Shown: positions 1 to 10,709 of the stretch, piece by piece
Position numbering within the stretch: position 1 is the first letter of the stretch
Layout of the letters: the number at the start of each line of letters is the position of its first letter
Source of the DNA: Cytobacillus sp. NCCP-133
GTDB lineage: Bacteria > Bacillota > Bacilli > Bacillales > Cytobacillaceae
NCBI RefSeq assembly: GCF_026011715.1
Contig: NZ_BRVM01000002.1
Span: 248,001 to 312,000, forward strand
Length of the DNA stretch: 64,000 nucleotides
Reading direction: 5' to 3'
Made by a program: the position numbers and the translations under genes
The notes under the pieces: model-generated
The model's input: the letters and a program-made list of their open reading frames with translations, nothing else
Told to the model about the DNA's origin: nothing
Database searches by the model: none

Positions 1-1
1 C

Positions 2-1807
2 TATTCTTTAGAGTCATTGCATAACATCACAAAAATTGATTATTTTTATCTGAACATTTTTCAAGGGCTTGTTAATATCGAAAATACCATTTCATCTTTG
101 TCATTAGAGGAAGCCGGAAAAGAAGAGCTTCAGCTTTTTAAGGAAAAGGGTTTCAGCGATCAATATCTGGCATTGGAATGGAAAACCTCGGAAAAAGCAG
201 TGAGGAATAAACGCAAAAAGATGGGAATTCTGCCATCATATAAAATGGTCGATACATGTGCAGCAGAATTTGAAGCACAATCCAACTATTACTACTCAAG
301 CTATTTTGGCGAAAATGAACAGCAAAAAAGCAATAAAAGAAAGGTTCTTATAATCGGTAGCGGTCCTATCAGAATCGGCCAGGGCATTGAATTTGATTAT
401 TGTTCTGTTCAAGGGGTGTTTGCTTTAAAAGAAGCTGGCATTGAGACAATTATGATCAACAATAATCCAGAAACCGTCAGCACTGATTATACTACTGCAG
501 ACAGACTTTATTTTGAGCCATTAATTCTCGAAGACATCTTAAATGTTATTGAAGCAGAAGGAATTACAGAAGTCATCGTACAGCTGGGCGGTCAGACCGC
601 ACTAAATCTTGCGGCTGACTTGGAAGAATATGGAGTATCCTTGCTCGGTACAGATTCTAAGACAATTGATGCCTTGGAAGACCGAAAGCTTTTTTATCAG
701 CTGTTAGATGAGCTCAATATACCGCGTATTAAAGGAGATGTCGTTTACTCTGAAAAAGGGCTGTATGAAGCTGTCGAAAAATTGGGTTTTCCTATTTTGG
801 TCCGTCCTTCGTATGTAATCGGAGGTATGGGAATGGAACGAATTGGTTCGCAATCGGAATTGGTGAACTATCTAGCAAAAGGGAATATTCCTTACCCGAT
901 TCTAATCGACCAATTTATGCATGCTTCAGAAACAGAACTTGATTTGGCGGCTGATGGAAATCATATATGCGCACCTGCAATGATGGAACACATCGAAAAA
1001 ACAGGAGTGCACTCAGGAGATAGCATGTCGGTTCTGCCACCACAGAATATATCCAAAGCTGTACAGGAGAAAATGCTTTCCTATGCAAAAGCAATTGTCC
1101 AAATGCTTCATTACAAAGGACTAATGAATATTCAATATATTGTAGACGGTGAAGATGTTTATATTCTTGAAGTTAATCCGAGAGCAAGCCGTACGGTACC
1201 TATTATCAGTAAAGTAACAGGTGTACAGCTGGTGCAAATTGCGACAAAAATATTGCTCGGGAAATACACTTTGTCGAAAGATGAAATACCCGCATTTGCA
1301 AAGCTTCCCTTCGTTTGTGTTAAATATCCAGTGTTTTCAAATTATGCATTAAAAGGATTAGACTCCAAAGTAGGGCCTGAAATGAAATCAACTGGCGAAG
1401 GTATTTCCCTTGCACCAAGCTATGAAGAGGCAATTAGGAAATCCTTTCATTCAGGACTGATGAATGTTGCGGGCAATAAAGTGCTTATTGCGGATAAGGA
1501 TTTAAACTTTGAAGAACTATCACCTTTTTTGGAAGATGCAGATCTTGAGGCTATCTTCTGGACGGAAAATGACTGGGATATTCAGGAAACCTTTGCCTTA
1601 TATAATCCCAATCAGCAGGAAAAAGATCAAAAAATGAGGGAAGAAGCAACTAAAAATAGGATTTTGACTTTTACGGAAAAGGAAACCCTGCTTGCTATGT
1701 TAAGTTCATTGGCATCAGAAGATTGGGATGTCCAATCAATAGAGGAATGGCATCAGATAAAAAACAATAATCCAGCATCAAAAGTAAAGGAAGTGGGCGT
1801 ATTATGA
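2..1807 (+). CDS. carB: Carbamoyl-phosphate synthase large subunit, 5'-truncated by window edge
   Basis: This is the C-terminal ~600 residues of a protein normally about 1,030-1,070 residues long; the reading frame is open to the left window edge, so the start lies outside. CarB makes carbamoyl phosphate from bicarbonate, ATP and ammonia delivered by the small subunit. Visible are the end of the first synthetase half (TKIDYFYL), the start of the second half ([16 protein letters not shown], about 110 residues in), the second ATP-grasp domain ([20 protein letters not shown]), and a diverged C-terminal regulatory region. Its stop overlaps the argF start by 4 nt (ATGA), so it is translationally coupled to argF, which marks it as the arginine-pathway enzyme rather than the pyrimidine one. 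Confidence 0.96.
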   Translation, partial: YSLESLHNITKIDYFYLNIFQGLVNIENTISSLSLEEAGKEELQLFKEKGFSDQYLALEWKTSEKAVRNKRKKMGILPSYKMVDTCAAEFEAQSNYYYSSYFGENEQQKSNKRKVLIIGSGPIRIGQGIEFDYCSVQGVFALKEAGIETIMINNNPETVSTDYTTADRLYFEPLILEDILNVIEAEGITEVIVQLGGQTALNLAADLEEYGVSLLGTDSKTIDALEDRKLFYQLLDELNIPRIKGDVVYSEKGLYEAVEKLGFPILVRPSYVIGGMGMERIGSQSELVNYLAKGNIPYPILIDQFMHASETELDLAADGNHICAPAMMEHIEKTGVHSGDSMSVLPPQNISKAVQEKMLSYAKAIVQMLHYKGLMNIQYIVDGEDVYILEVNPRASRTVPIISKVTGVQLVQIATKILLGKYTLSKDEIPAFAKLPFVCVKYPVFSNYALKGLDSKVGPEMKSTGEGISLAPSYEEAIRKSFHSGLMNVAGNKVLIADKDLNFEELSPFLEDADLEAIFWTENDWDIQETFALYNPNQQEKDQKMREEATKNRILTFTEKETLLAMLSSLASEDWDVQSIEEWHQIKNNNPASKVKEVGVL

Positions 1808-2760
1808 TATCGACTCAAAGTGCAGATAAGACTCTAAATATAAAAGGGCAAGATTTTTTAACTCTTGCCGATTATTCACCAGAAGTAATAAAGGGGTTAT
1901 TAAAAAAAGCAGCACAATTAAAAGAAGCCCATTTGATGGGTGAGACTGCCCCATTGCTTCAGGGAAAAGTTCTCGGAATGATTTTTGAAAAATCTTCCAC
2001 TCGAACCAGAGTTTCATTTGAGGCAGGCATGCTTCAGCTAGGAGGCCATGCTCTTTACCTGAACAGCCAGGATTTGCAGCTTGGTAGAGGAGAGAGCATT
2101 GCAGACACAGCTAAGGTTCTGTCACAGTATGTTGATGCCATAATGATACGCACTTTTTCGCACGATAAAATCGAGGAACTTGCTCATCATGCAACAATTC
2201 CTGTCATTAATGGCCTGACTGACCAATACCATCCATGCCAGGCATTGGCAGACCTTTTAACCATTCAAGAGATGAAAGGGACTTTCGAAGGCCAAAACCT
2301 GGTGTATGTAGGTGATGGAAATAATGTAGCGCATTCCCTTATGATCGCTGCTGCCAAAATGGGTGTCAATATCACCATTGCATGCCCTGATGGCTATGAA
2401 CCAGATCCCGCAATTCTTAAGTTATCAAAAGAATTTGCGGAACAAAACGGTGCTGAAGTGAAAGTTTCGCATACCCCAGAAGAAGCTGTGAAAGATGCCG
2501 ATGCCATTTACACAGATGTCTGGACAAGCATGGGACAGGAAGCTGAAAATGAGAAAAGGCTCAATGATTTTGCACTTTACCAGGTTAATGAATATCTTGT
2601 CCAATATGCTAAAAAAGATTTCGTCTTTTTGCATTGCTTGCCGGCACATCGCGGTGAGGAAGTGACAGCGGGAGTTATAGATGGATCCAACTCTGCGGTA
2701 TTTCAGCAGGCAGGAAACAGACTTCATGTTCAAAAAGCGATTCTTTCGGAAATTTTATAA
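1804..2760 (+). CDS. argF: Ornithine carbamoyltransferase
   Basis: Catalyses carbamoyl phosphate + ornithine to citrulline in cytoplasmic arginine synthesis. At 318 residues it has the usual length. The carbamoyl phosphate loop STRTR lies near residue 63, HPCQ near residue 142 and the ornithine-binding HCLPAHRG near residue 276. It is the last gene of the arginine operon: the start codon overlaps the end of carB and a strong hairpin follows. The anabolic role follows from the carB partnership; no catabolic arc genes are adjacent. Confidence 0.98.
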   Translation: MISTQSADKTLNIKGQDFLTLADYSPEVIKGLLKKAAQLKEAHLMGETAPLLQGKVLGMIFEKSSTRTRVSFEAGMLQLGGHALYLNSQDLQLGRGESIADTAKVLSQYVDAIMIRTFSHDKIEELAHHATIPVINGLTDQYHPCQALADLLTIQEMKGTFEGQNLVYVGDGNNVAHSLMIAAAKMGVNITIACPDGYEPDPAILKLSKEFAEQNGAEVKVSHTPEEAVKDADAIYTDVWTSMGQEAENEKRLNDFALYQVNEYLVQYAKKDFVFLHCLPAHRGEEVTAGVIDGSNSAVFQQAGNRLHVQKAILSEIL

Positions 2761-2762
2761 TA

Positions 2763-2793
2763 AAAAGCCTTCTCCTGCGGGAGAAGGCTTTTG
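2763..2793. terminator. Bidirectional terminator between argF and uppP
   Basis: Thirteen-bp perfect stem (AAAAGCCTTCTCC, 4-nt loop, its complement) with A-rich and T-rich flanks. It lies between convergent argF and uppP and can terminate both. Confidence 0.9.
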
Positions 2794-2797
2794 CCAT

Positions 2798-3610
2798 TTA
2801 AGATAAGAAATAAACAATGGGCCCTATAATAAAGCAGTAAATGGCAAAGTACTTTAAATTCCCCTTGGCCATAATATTCATAAACCACTTCAGTGAAAAG
2901 TAGGAAGCAATAAGCGATGCGATAAAAGCAAGAGAATAGGGCATAGCGTAATTAGCTAAATTAGGGTCATTCAATATATCTGAAAAGCCTAAAATCATTC
3001 CGCCAACACTTACGGGTATATATAATAAGAAAGAAAATCGTAAAGCTGTTTCCTGTTTCATCCCTGAGCCCATTGCAGCAACAATCGTCGCTCCAGAACG
3101 GCTGATGCCCGGTATTAAAGCAACTGCTTGGGCTAGCCCTACAATGATGGCATCTTTAAACGATAATTCAGCATCATTCTTGTTGCCTCTCATATTTCTG
3201 ATTAGCCATAATGCAAGACCGGTAACAAGGAGTGTTATGCCCACAGTCTTAATGCTGGCCAGGTGCTCATCAATAAAGTCCTCGAATAAAATTCCGATTA
3301 CACCTGCAGGGATGGTTCCGATGATCAAATAAATAATAAACCGAAAGTCAGATTCGGCCCGCTTATCCTTTGTGGTAATGTAAACAAGCCCATTCCGGAC
3401 CAGCCTCATAATATCTTCACGATAGATAATTAGAACGGCAATAAGTGAGGCAGTATTTACAAGCAGTGCAAAACTCATTCCCTTAATATCAAGTCCAAAG
3501 AAATGCTGGGCTATTTCCAAATGGCCGCTGGATGAAATCGGGATAGGCTCCGTAAACCCTTGAAATAATCCTAAAAATAAATATTTCAGCAATAAGAAAA
3601 ATTCTTCCAC
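2798..3610 (-). CDS. uppP: Undecaprenyl-diphosphatase (BacA/UppP type)
   Basis: Integral membrane enzyme that dephosphorylates undecaprenyl diphosphate to recycle the lipid carrier of cell wall synthesis; overexpression in this family gives bacitracin resistance. The conserved PISSSGH segment (about residue 26) and PGISRSG segment (about residue 168) are present, with eight or so hydrophobic helices. The longest frame begins at 3649, but a GTG at 3610 preceded by a good ribosome site (GGAGG, 7-nt spacing) gives 270 residues, the family's normal size, so I use it. It sits between argF and yjzC, where B. subtilis has no such gene, so it appears to be a local insertion. Confidence 0.93.
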   Translation of the reverse strand: MEEFFLLLKYLFLGLFQGFTEPIPISSSGHLEIAQHFFGLDIKGMSFALLVNTASLIAVLIIYREDIMRLVRNGLVYITTKDKRAESDFRFIIYLIIGTIPAGVIGILFEDFIDEHLASIKTVGITLLVTGLALWLIRNMRGNKNDAELSFKDAIIVGLAQAVALIPGISRSGATIVAAMGSGMKQETALRFSFLLYIPVSVGGMILGFSDILNDPNLANYAMPYSLAFIASLIASYFSLKWFMNIMAKGNLKYFAIYCFIIGPIVYFLS

Positions 3611-3938
3611 AAGAAAATCCTCCAACTTTAAAATCTCATACCTTCTCATTTAACTATAAAAAGCGTGAAGGTGTAAAGCGATATCCTGTTTCTGTAAAAA
3701 GCAATACATGTTAATCCTGCTATTCAAACTGAAGGTTTGAGTTTTGATATTACAGCCAATTTCCATCATAAAGAGTACATCGGTGGGGTTAACTGCCGGA
3801 CCCTTGAAAAAGGGGTGCGCCTGAGCGGAAAAACAACAGGCAATTGTGTATGGAAACTCTATTCCAATAGTTACCCTTATGAGGGAACTAAGAGTGGAAA
3901 TAATAATAAATGATTTAAAGAGTAAAGGAGGTATTTGC
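3611..3938. other. Intergenic region between uppP and yjzC
   Basis: About 330 bp between divergent genes. No convincing reading frame. It must hold the promoters of both genes, but I cannot assign them. The yjzC ribosome site AAAGGAGG is at 3923-3930. Confidence 0.5.
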
Positions 3939-4118
3939 ATGGGACAAAATAGGCAATTTAAACCAGGCCAGAAAGCGCCAAACAATGGAATCTACATTGA
4001 AATCGGCGAAACTGGCAGCAACGTCAATAATCCTCAAATGCTAAAAATGAGAGCCGGAGATCAATTTCCGGAGAATTCTAACCATAATCGTGTATGGACA
4101 TACCAAAGAAAGCCTTAA
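3939..4118 (+). CDS. yjzC: YjzC family small protein
   Basis: A 59-residue protein that matches B. subtilis YjzC closely (begins MGQNRQFKPGQKAPNNG and ends with RVWTYQRKP). Function is unknown; it is a soluble basic protein without signal peptide or membrane segment. The longer frame opening at 3846 lacks a ribosome site, whereas ATG 3939 has AAAGGAGG 8 nt upstream and gives the family's exact length. Neighbours follow the B. subtilis order argF-yjzC-yjzD, interrupted here by uppP and clpB. Confidence 0.93.
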   Translation: MGQNRQFKPGQKAPNNGIYIEIGETGSNVNNPQMLKMRAGDQFPENSNHNRVWTYQRKP

Positions 4119-4165
4119 TTTTGATTAACTTGGAGCAATATAGGGAAAAAGTATAAAAAATAATG

Positions 4166-4193
4166 AAGCCATCCGTTTCTGGGTGGCTTTTCA
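4166..4193 (+). terminator. Terminator after yjzC
   Basis: Nine-pair stem (AAGCCATCC / GGGTGGCTT, with G-T pairs) followed by a short T run. Confidence 0.65.
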
Positions 4194-4254
4194 AACTGCC
4201 GACAATCAAGTAAAAAACACTGAATAATTTTACCCAGGGGGATTAGCAGTAAAC

Positions 4255-4282
4255 TTTACATACGATGAAAAAGGAATATAAT
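4255..4282 (+). promoter_or_regulatory. Sigma-A-type promoter of clpB
   Basis: TTTACA at 4255-4260 and a perfect TATAAT at 4277-4282 with a 16-bp spacer, directly upstream of the CtsR-like box. Confidence 0.7.
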
Positions 4283-4291
4283 AAAAATAAA

Positions 4292-4308
4292 GGTCAAAAT
4301 AGGTCAAA
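4292..4308 (+). promoter_or_regulatory. CtsR-like operator of clpB
   Basis: Two direct GGTCAAA heptads separated by ATA (GGTCAAAATAGGTCAAA). This is the CtsR heat-shock repressor heptad repeat with one mismatch in the spacer. It lies between the -10 box and the ribosome site, where bound CtsR would block transcription. Confidence 0.85.
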
Positions 4309-4322
4309 AAGGAGGTTTTTCG

Positions 4323-6923
4323 ATGGATTTAAATCAAATGACAGAAAGACTCCAGGAAAGCTTTATGAATGCGCAGTCAATTGCCATCAGGAATCAACAC
4401 CAGGAAGTGGATGAAGCCCATTTAATGTTAGCTTTAATGGAGAAGGAAGATAACCTGATTAATTCAATCCTTTCCAAGCTGCAGATTCCTAGTGAGTCTT
4501 TTATGAATAATATGGACGAAGTTCTGCAGAAAAAACCCCAAGTGTCCGGGTCCGGGGCAGAGCACGGCAAACTATATATTACCAGTAAGCTGCAGCGCCT
4601 CCTGGCTGAAGCGGAGCGATTTATGAAGGAGTATGAAGATGCATACATGTCTGTTGAACATGTTTTCCTGGCGGCTGCTGCATCAGCACACACCGATTCA
4701 GCAGCAATCTTAAAGTCTTATGGAATAAATCAAGGTAAAGTCGAACAAGCAATCAAGGAAATTAGGGGGAATCAGCGAGTGATATCACAAAATCCGGAAA
4801 CAACATATGAGGCATTGAAAAAATATGGAAGGGATCTTGTTGCTGAGGTGAAAGAGGGGAAAGTTGACCCGGTTATCGGCAGAGACAGCGAAATCAGGCA
4901 TGTCATTCGCATTCTTTCAAGGAAGACTAAAAATAACCCAGTCCTTATCGGTGAACCTGGAGTAGGGAAAACCGCAATAGTTGAAGGCTTGGCGCAACGG
5001 ATTGTCCGCAGGGATGTTCCAGAGGGACTGAAAGACAAAACAATCTTTGCCCTGGATATGAGTGCTCTGATTGCTGGTGCCAAGTTTCGAGGTGAATTTG
5101 AGGAAAGACTGAAGGCTGTATTGCATGAAGTAAAGAAAAACGAAGGCAGAATTCTTATTTTTATTGATGAGCTCCATACAATTGTGGGGGCAGGAAAAAC
5201 GGAAGGTGCAATGGATGCAGGGAATATGCTGAAGCCAATGCTTGCAAGAGGAGAGCTGCATTGCATAGGGGCGACCACACTTGAAGAGCACCGAAAGTAT
5301 ATCGAAAAAGATCCTGCTCTAGAACGCCGCTTTCAGCAGGTGCTGGTTCAAGAGCCAGATGTAGAAGATACAATCTCTATTTTAAGGGGGCTGAAAGAGC
5401 GTTTTGAAGTTCATCATGGAGTTAATATTCATGATAGAGCAATAGTGGCTGCTGCAACCTTATCCGACCGATATATTACAGATCGATTTCTCCCTGATAA
5501 AGCGATTGACTTAGTAGATGAAGCATGTGCGAAGATCAGGACAGAGATTGATTCCATGCCATCGGAATTGGATGAAGTCACAAGGCGTGTCATGCAGCTG
5601 GAAATTGAAGAAGCTGCATTGCAGAAGGAAAATGATGAAGCCAGTAAACGCAGACTTTCAGACCTTCAGAAAGAACTGGCTGAATTAAAAGACCAGGCAA
5701 ATCGTATGAAAGCGAAATGGCAGCTTGAAAAAGAGGGCATCCAGAGAGTGCAGGAGAAGCGGGAACAGCTTGAAAAGATGCGCAGGGATCTTGAAGAAGC
5801 AGAGAATAATTATGATTTAAATAAGGCTGCCGAACTTCGCCACGGAAGCATACCTACTTTAGAAAAAGAACTAAAGGAACTAGAAGCCGCTGTTAATGAG
5901 AACCAAGGGGACCGTCTTTTGAGGGAAGAAGTTACGGAAGAAGAAATCGCTGGAATTGTGGCCAGATGGACCGGTATCCCAGTTGCCAAGCTTGTAGAAG
6001 GAGAAAGGGAGAAGCTCCTTCGTCTTGAAAACATATTACATGAACGGGTAATCGGTCAGGATGAAGCAGTCCAGCTGGTGTCGGATGCAGTCCTAAGAGC
6101 CAGGGCAGGAATAAAGGATCCGAATCGTCCAATTGGCTCATTTATATTTTTGGGGCCAACTGGTGTAGGAAAAACAGAGTTGGCTAAAGCCCTTGCACAG
6201 TCACTTTTTGACAGTGAAGAACAGATCATTCGAATTGATATGTCCGAATATATGGAAAAACATGCGGTTTCAAGATTGATTGGGGCACCTCCTGGGTATG
6301 TAGGGTATGAAGAGGGCGGACAACTTACAGAAGCGGTTCGAAGGAAGCCATATTCAGTCATTCTGCTGGATGAAATAGAGAAGGCTCACCCTGAAGTATT
6401 TAATATTTTGCTTCAAATGCTCGATGATGGACGAATTACAGATTCACAGGGCCGGACTGTTGACTTCAAAAATACAGTAATTATCATGACTTCCAATATT
6501 GGATCTCATTTTCTGCTCGAACGTTCTGAGGGAGAAGAGGAGATAAGTGAAGACACGGGAAGCAAAGTAATGGGACAACTGAGGAGCCATTTCCGCCCCG
6601 AGTTTTTAAATAGAGTGGACGAAATGATCTTGTTTAAGCCATTGACATTAAATGAAATAAAAAAAATAGTCTCCAAATTAGTAACCGAGCTTCAAACAAG
6701 ATTATCAAACCAGCATATCAAGTTAAGTATAAATGATCATGCTAAAGAATATATTGCAGAAAACGGGTTTGATCCTGTCTATGGAGCAAGACCGCTAAAG
6801 CGCTTTATTCAAAGAAATCTTGAAACTGCTCTTGCCCGAAAAATCATAGCAGGAGAGATCAAAGATCACAGTGAATTGATGATAACGGCTGAAAACGGAA
6901 AAATAGAACTTTTAGTAAAATAA
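4323..6923 (+). CDS. clpB: Disaggregase ClpB (HSP100)
   Basis: AAA+ chaperone that, with DnaK, threads proteins out of aggregates. The 866 residues contain the Clp N-domain (about 1-145), first ATPase module (Walker A GEPGVGKT near residue 210), the long coiled-coil middle domain (about 410-520, rich in E, K and L) that separates ClpB from ClpA, and the second ATPase module (GPTGVGKTE near residue 611), ending in the small D2 domain. No ClpP-binding loop is evident. Transcribed alone from a promoter with a CtsR-like box and closed by a terminator. B. subtilis lacks clpB, so this is a difference in an otherwise syntenic block. Confidence 0.97.
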   Translation: MDLNQMTERLQESFMNAQSIAIRNQHQEVDEAHLMLALMEKEDNLINSILSKLQIPSESFMNNMDEVLQKKPQVSGSGAEHGKLYITSKLQRLLAEAERFMKEYEDAYMSVEHVFLAAAASAHTDSAAILKSYGINQGKVEQAIKEIRGNQRVISQNPETTYEALKKYGRDLVAEVKEGKVDPVIGRDSEIRHVIRILSRKTKNNPVLIGEPGVGKTAIVEGLAQRIVRRDVPEGLKDKTIFALDMSALIAGAKFRGEFEERLKAVLHEVKKNEGRILIFIDELHTIVGAGKTEGAMDAGNMLKPMLARGELHCIGATTLEEHRKYIEKDPALERRFQQVLVQEPDVEDTISILRGLKERFEVHHGVNIHDRAIVAAATLSDRYITDRFLPDKAIDLVDEACAKIRTEIDSMPSELDEVTRRVMQLEIEEAALQKENDEASKRRLSDLQKELAELKDQANRMKAKWQLEKEGIQRVQEKREQLEKMRRDLEEAENNYDLNKAAELRHGSIPTLEKELKELEAAVNENQGDRLLREEVTEEEIAGIVARWTGIPVAKLVEGEREKLLRLENILHERVIGQDEAVQLVSDAVLRARAGIKDPNRPIGSFIFLGPTGVGKTELAKALAQSLFDSEEQIIRIDMSEYMEKHAVSRLIGAPPGYVGYEEGGQLTEAVRRKPYSVILLDEIEKAHPEVFNILLQMLDDGRITDSQGRTVDFKNTVIIMTSNIGSHFLLERSEGEEEISEDTGSKVMGQLRSHFRPEFLNRVDEMILFKPLTLNEIKKIVSKLVTELQTRLSNQHIKLSINDHAKEYIAENGFDPVYGARPLKRFIQRNLETALARKIIAGEIKDHSELMITAENGKIELLVK

Positions 6924-6939
6924 ACAGGCAAAATAAAAA

Positions 6940-6975
6940 GAATCATCCTGACCAATGTCAGGATGACTCTTTTAA
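6940..6975 (+). terminator. Terminator after clpB
   Basis: Stem AATCATCCTGAC / GTCAGGATGACT around a CAAT loop, followed by TTTT. Confidence 0.8.
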
Positions 6976-7007
6976 AGTCGGCAAATTTCCTGCAAAATTG
7001 CTCCTGA

Positions 7008-7199
7008 TTAATGAAGCCCTTCTTTGCCCGCTGGTCCCTCAGGAATGATGGACGCGACAACAAAAATTAAGATGGATGTTCCTACTGCCAGTATGGCACC
7101 GGTTACAAAATCATAATGCGCGCCGAGCATAGAAGATACCACGTAAGTTAACATTTGAACAAGAAGAAAAGTCCAGAAAAATGTCCAAAAGAATCTCAT
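7008..7199 (-). CDS. yjzD: YjzD, DUF2929 small membrane protein
   Basis: A 63-residue protein with two hydrophobic helices (about 5-25 and 30-52) and a short polar tail, matching the DUF2929 family that includes B. subtilis YjzD. Function is not established. An AGGTG-containing ribosome site precedes the ATG. Position next to yjaU agrees with B. subtilis order. Confidence 0.85.
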   Translation of the reverse strand: MRFFWTFFWTFLLVQMLTYVVSSMLGAHYDFVTGAILAVGTSILIFVVASIIPEGPAGKEGLH

Positions 7200-7448
7200 C
7201 TATTTCACCTCTAACATAATTAAATCCCTTTCATATTAGCATAAGCTGTTCAATAAATAAATTGATTTTTACAACATGTACATGCACTTTACAGCAAACG
7301 GAGTCTATCTACGGAATAATGGAAGCAAACAAAAAGGATGTACGGAGCCAAGCAGATTGTTGAACTTGTCTGAAACTAGGCAAATCCCCCTTTCATTTTA
7401 GTTTCGAATACATACATTATTATGAACAAACTGCAAAGGAGTTTTACT

Positions 7449-8186
7449 ATGGAGAGCCGTAACTTTCAATTGGATACCGAATGGTGCATGATTCATTACC
7501 CAGATAAACCAAGTGGTTTCGGTATTCTAATCATTGGGGATGATAGGCACTTTGTTGACGCTGGCAGCAGTTTTTGGACTCAAAATGAAGGGAAATTTGC
7601 ATTAATAAAGAAGCTTAAAGAAAACGGGTATACGATTTTTTATTCAAATCTCTATGGAAGGCACTGGGGCAGCGATAAAGCAGTCGATAAAGCCAAGTGC
7701 TTATATGAGTATATAGTCCGCACTGAAATAATAAATGAAAAAATCCATATTATTGCAGAAGGAATGGGATCTCTAGCGGCCTTTAAATTGATTCAGGAAA
7801 TGGGAGATAAGGTTCGTTCAGCACTTTTAGTAAATCCGATTCTTTCATTAAAGCACCACTTAAATCAGGAGAAAGAACATAAGTTTTTTTATAAAAAACT
7901 ATTAACGGAGCTCTCAAATTCATATGAACTTGAAACAGGAAAAATACCGGAAATATTAAGCAGGCATGAAAAGAATCTGACAGAAGGACTTGAGGTTCCG
8001 ATCAGAATTATACAGATTCTGTCAGGAGGAAGAGCCTATAAGCAATCGGAATATTTAAAGAAGAGATCTATACAATGGGAGAATGAAAATGCACCTATCT
8101 CTGTCATTTATATGCTTCCGGGTAAAAAGCAGCGAATTTCTTCACAAATGACGAGCTTCTTTAGAAAATACGAAAAGGAGCTATAA
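7449..8186 (+). CDS. yjaU: YjaU-like protein, possible alpha/beta-hydrolase fold
   Basis: A 245-residue cytoplasmic protein placed where B. subtilis has yjaU. The middle reads like an alpha/beta hydrolase: a strand-turn segment IIAEGMGSLAAF stands where a nucleophile elbow would be, but the classical G-x-S-x-G is not intact, so catalytic activity is doubtful. I chose ATG 7449 because AAAGGAG lies 7 nt upstream; an in-frame ATG at 7422 has no ribosome site. Followed by yjaV on the same strand. Confidence 0.7.
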   Translation: MESRNFQLDTEWCMIHYPDKPSGFGILIIGDDRHFVDAGSSFWTQNEGKFALIKKLKENGYTIFYSNLYGRHWGSDKAVDKAKCLYEYIVRTEIINEKIHIIAEGMGSLAAFKLIQEMGDKVRSALLVNPILSLKHHLNQEKEHKFFYKKLLTELSNSYELETGKIPEILSRHEKNLTEGLEVPIRIIQILSGGRAYKQSEYLKKRSIQWENENAPISVIYMLPGKKQRISSQMTSFFRKYEKEL

Positions 8187-8266
8187 CAGCTGCTTCCCTC
8201 TGCTAAGAAATAAATACAATCCCTAAGGCATAGGATACATTGAGTATGCTTTGAGGAGGAGTGAAA

Positions 8267-9100
8267 ATGGACAGGGCCGTTATAGTGGGAACATTTGAAT
8301 TTGTCGGTTTTAGCTTGTGCAAACATTTGCTTGAATTAGGCAGTGAAATAGAAGGTATCCATATTAGCAAAGGAGAGGAAGACTACTTTACAGAAGATAA
8401 GCGTTTGGAAATTGGACGAAATGCGAACTTCTATGAAAATAACTATACGGAATGGATGGAATCGAAAAAGGAAATAAAGGAAGGTACAGTTTTTTTTATT
8501 GATTTTTATGATTACTATTTAATGAATAAACTATCCGCTATAAGAGAGAATGAGATTATAGATAACTTTCTTATTAGACATATAACTGAATTAGCAAAGT
8601 CCAAATCAAAGCTCGTTTTTTTATTTCCGCTTCAGTGGGTGAAAGACATAAATCGTGCGCATAGCCGCTGCGAAAGGGCGATGGAGACATTAAAAGAAAA
8701 CAATGTTTGCGTTCATTCTTTTTACTTGCCTGCAGTCTATGGCCCATGGCAGCCAAAGGAGTTTCTTTATCATCAGGCGATCTTGGGTCGAAGAAAGGCA
8801 GCAATAAATAATCGGGAATGGATTCATGATGCTATTTTTATAGATGATCTTATTCAGTCCATTGTACAGGAAGCGGAAAAAAAACAAGGGGGATCGTTTT
8901 TACTGAAAAGCAGCCTCCCTGGGCATTGGCAAAAATGCGCTGAGTATCTTTCCATTGAATATAGCAAAAGTCACAGAAATGAGAACTTAGAAATAGGTAA
9001 TATAATAGAGATAGCAGTGAAGTGTTCAGTGGAATATAAAGAGGGCATTGAACTGCAGAGGAGACACATCCAATCATGGCATAGCAGGAATAGAGATTAA
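8267..9100 (+). CDS. yjaV: YjaV-like NAD-dependent epimerase/dehydratase fold protein
   Basis: A 277-residue protein resembling extended short-chain dehydrogenase/epimerase folds. The N-terminal strand AVIVGTFEFVGFSL occupies the dinucleotide-binding position but the glycine motif is degenerate. A segment FYLPAVYGPWQP resembles the post-core motif of epimerases. The usual YxxxK is not obvious. By order this is B. subtilis yjaV, of unknown function. ATG 8267 has a GAGGAGGA site 6 nt upstream, preferred to GTG 8261. Probably cotranscribed with yjaU (80-nt gap) and perhaps with med. Confidence 0.7.
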   Translation: MDRAVIVGTFEFVGFSLCKHLLELGSEIEGIHISKGEEDYFTEDKRLEIGRNANFYENNYTEWMESKKEIKEGTVFFIDFYDYYLMNKLSAIRENEIIDNFLIRHITELAKSKSKLVFLFPLQWVKDINRAHSRCERAMETLKENNVCVHSFYLPAVYGPWQPKEFLYHQAILGRRKAAINNREWIHDAIFIDDLIQSIVQEAEKKQGGSFLLKSSLPGHWQKCAEYLSIEYSKSHRNENLEIGNIIEIAVKCSVEYKEGIELQRRHIQSWHSRNRD

Positions 9101-9233
9101 ATAAGAAAAAACTCTTTCCATTTAATATAGAGACAAGGTAGAATTAAAATAGTTTGGTAAAATAAGCCTGACTTACCATCAGTATGAAGTGAAAGCAGTG
9201 ATCAGCTTTTACAGAGAGGCGGAGAAAAGGGAG

Positions 9234-10193
9234 ATGCATAAGACATTATCGAAATTCGGGATCCTTCTTTTGTGCCTTCTTTTATTGGCATCCTGCAGAC
9301 AACCAATGTCTACGGGGAAACTTGAAAAAGCTGGATTATTAGTGCCTGATACGGTAAATGACCAGGTGTGGGGCACGAAAGGCTATAAAGGTATGTTGAA
9401 GATTCAATCCCAATATAATGTTGAGGTCTATTATAAAGAAGGCATGAACTCTGAAATGGTTGTCGAAAGGGCTGTGAAAGAGTTTGACCAAAAAGGGGTC
9501 AATCTAATATTTGGCCATGGCAATGAATATGTGGATTACTTTAATAACATCTCGAAAAAATATCCGCATATCCATTTTGTAAGCTTTAATGGCAGTGCCA
9601 AAAACGACAATACCACCAGTTTGAATTTTGAAGCCTATGCCATGGGCTTTTTCGGAGGCATGGTCGCAGGCCACATGACAAAAACTGAAACTGTGGGAGC
9701 ACTTGCGGCGTTTGAATGGCAGCCAGAAATAGAAGGTTTTTATGAAGGAGCCAATTACGTAAACAATAACGTTAACGTGGAAATTCAATTTGTCGGCAAT
9801 TGGGATGATGACAAAAAAGCGATCAAATTGCTCGATAAACTCATTTCTCAAGATGCGGATGTTGTCTATCCTGCCGGTGATGGGTATAATGTTCCTGTTA
9901 TTGAAAAACTAAAAGAACAAGGACTGTATGCGATCGGGTTTATATCCGACCAGGCCGACTTGGGCGAATCAGTCGTGCTGACAAGCACTGTCCAGCATGT
10001 CGATGTCTTGTACGAAGTCGTGGCAGAGAAATTTAGTAAAGGGGAACTGGAGTCAGGAAACCTGAGTTTTGATTTCCAAGATGATGTCATCTCACTGGGG
10101 AAATTCAGCCCTGATATTGATGAAGAATTTATAACGGAATTAAACGCTGCCATAGAAAAGTACAAAAAGACAGGCAAACTGCCCAATGAATAA
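9234..10193 (+). CDS. med: Med-family lipoprotein (BMP/PnrA-like), positive regulator of comK
   Basis: Lipoprotein of 319 residues with a signal peptide and lipobox LLASC (Cys21), then a periplasmic-binding-protein fold of the BMP/PnrA nucleoside-binding family (begins AGLLVPDTVNDQVWG). In B. subtilis Med stimulates comK expression and is cotranscribed with comZ. Here comZ follows after 31 nt. ATG 9234 is chosen because it begins directly at the signal peptide and has GGCGGAG 9 nt upstream; the frame extends to 9189 with a poorer context. The mechanism by which a surface lipoprotein affects comK is unknown to me. Confidence 0.88.
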   Translation: MHKTLSKFGILLLCLLLLASCRQPMSTGKLEKAGLLVPDTVNDQVWGTKGYKGMLKIQSQYNVEVYYKEGMNSEMVVERAVKEFDQKGVNLIFGHGNEYVDYFNNISKKYPHIHFVSFNGSAKNDNTTSLNFEAYAMGFFGGMVAGHMTKTETVGALAAFEWQPEIEGFYEGANYVNNNVNVEIQFVGNWDDDKKAIKLLDKLISQDADVVYPAGDGYNVPVIEKLKEQGLYAIGFISDQADLGESVVLTSTVQHVDVLYEVVAEKFSKGELESGNLSFDFQDDVISLGKFSPDIDEEFITELNAAIEKYKKTGKLPNE

Positions 10194-10224
10194 AAAGCAG
10201 ATGATACATAGGAGGTAGTACAAG

Positions 10225-10419
10225 ATGCAGCCAAACGACAAAACAATGGAATTCATGCAAATCGCCATGAAATACATGCCTGAAGCGAAACAGCAGCTAG
10301 ACGAAGCAGGCATCGAACTCTCCATGGAGATGATCCAGCCTTTCATGAACCTCTTCATAAAAGTTATGAACGAGGCCTACGAAATGGGTAAGGCGGACGC
10401 GTTGAAAGACAATGAATAG
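10225..10419 (+). CDS. comZ: ComZ, competence protein
   Basis: A 64-residue acidic helical protein (family length about 63) that in B. subtilis represses comG transcription. Contains NDKTMEFMQIAMKYMPEA and a C-terminal EMGKADALKDNE. It follows med with a strong AGGAGG site and precedes a terminator, so med-comZ forms an operon. Confidence 0.9.
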   Translation: MQPNDKTMEFMQIAMKYMPEAKQQLDEAGIELSMEMIQPFMNLFIKVMNEAYEMGKADALKDNE

Positions 10420-10423
10420 GTAG

Positions 10424-10453
10424 AGAAAACCAGCTTTGGGCTGGTTTTCTTTG
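10424..10453 (+). terminator. Terminator after comZ
   Basis: Eleven-pair stem AGAAAACCAGC / GCTGGTTTTCT with a short loop and T-rich tail. Confidence 0.85.
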
Positions 10454-10709
10454 TTGGGTTGTAAAGTGGATTAGTAATAGGTATGGGTGAAGGGTAATGA
10501 AAAAGTAAGAAATTGCAGAACACGTTCAGGAAACAAAAAATGGTTGAGGAAGCCGCAGATTCATGAATATAAAATCCAGAAATACAGCCAATAAAGTATT
10601 GTCCTCAATGAACCTTAATCTTCTTGAAGATAAGAAAAAGTCGAGCATTTATAAATAAAATTGTCCAACCAAAAAAAGATGAAGAGTCACCTCTCCATCC
10701 ATACCAGAT

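Noticed and set aside
4772-5278. 168-residue minus-strand frame within clpB
   Set aside because: Shadow of the AAA+ coding sequence; composition reflects the reverse complement of clpB.
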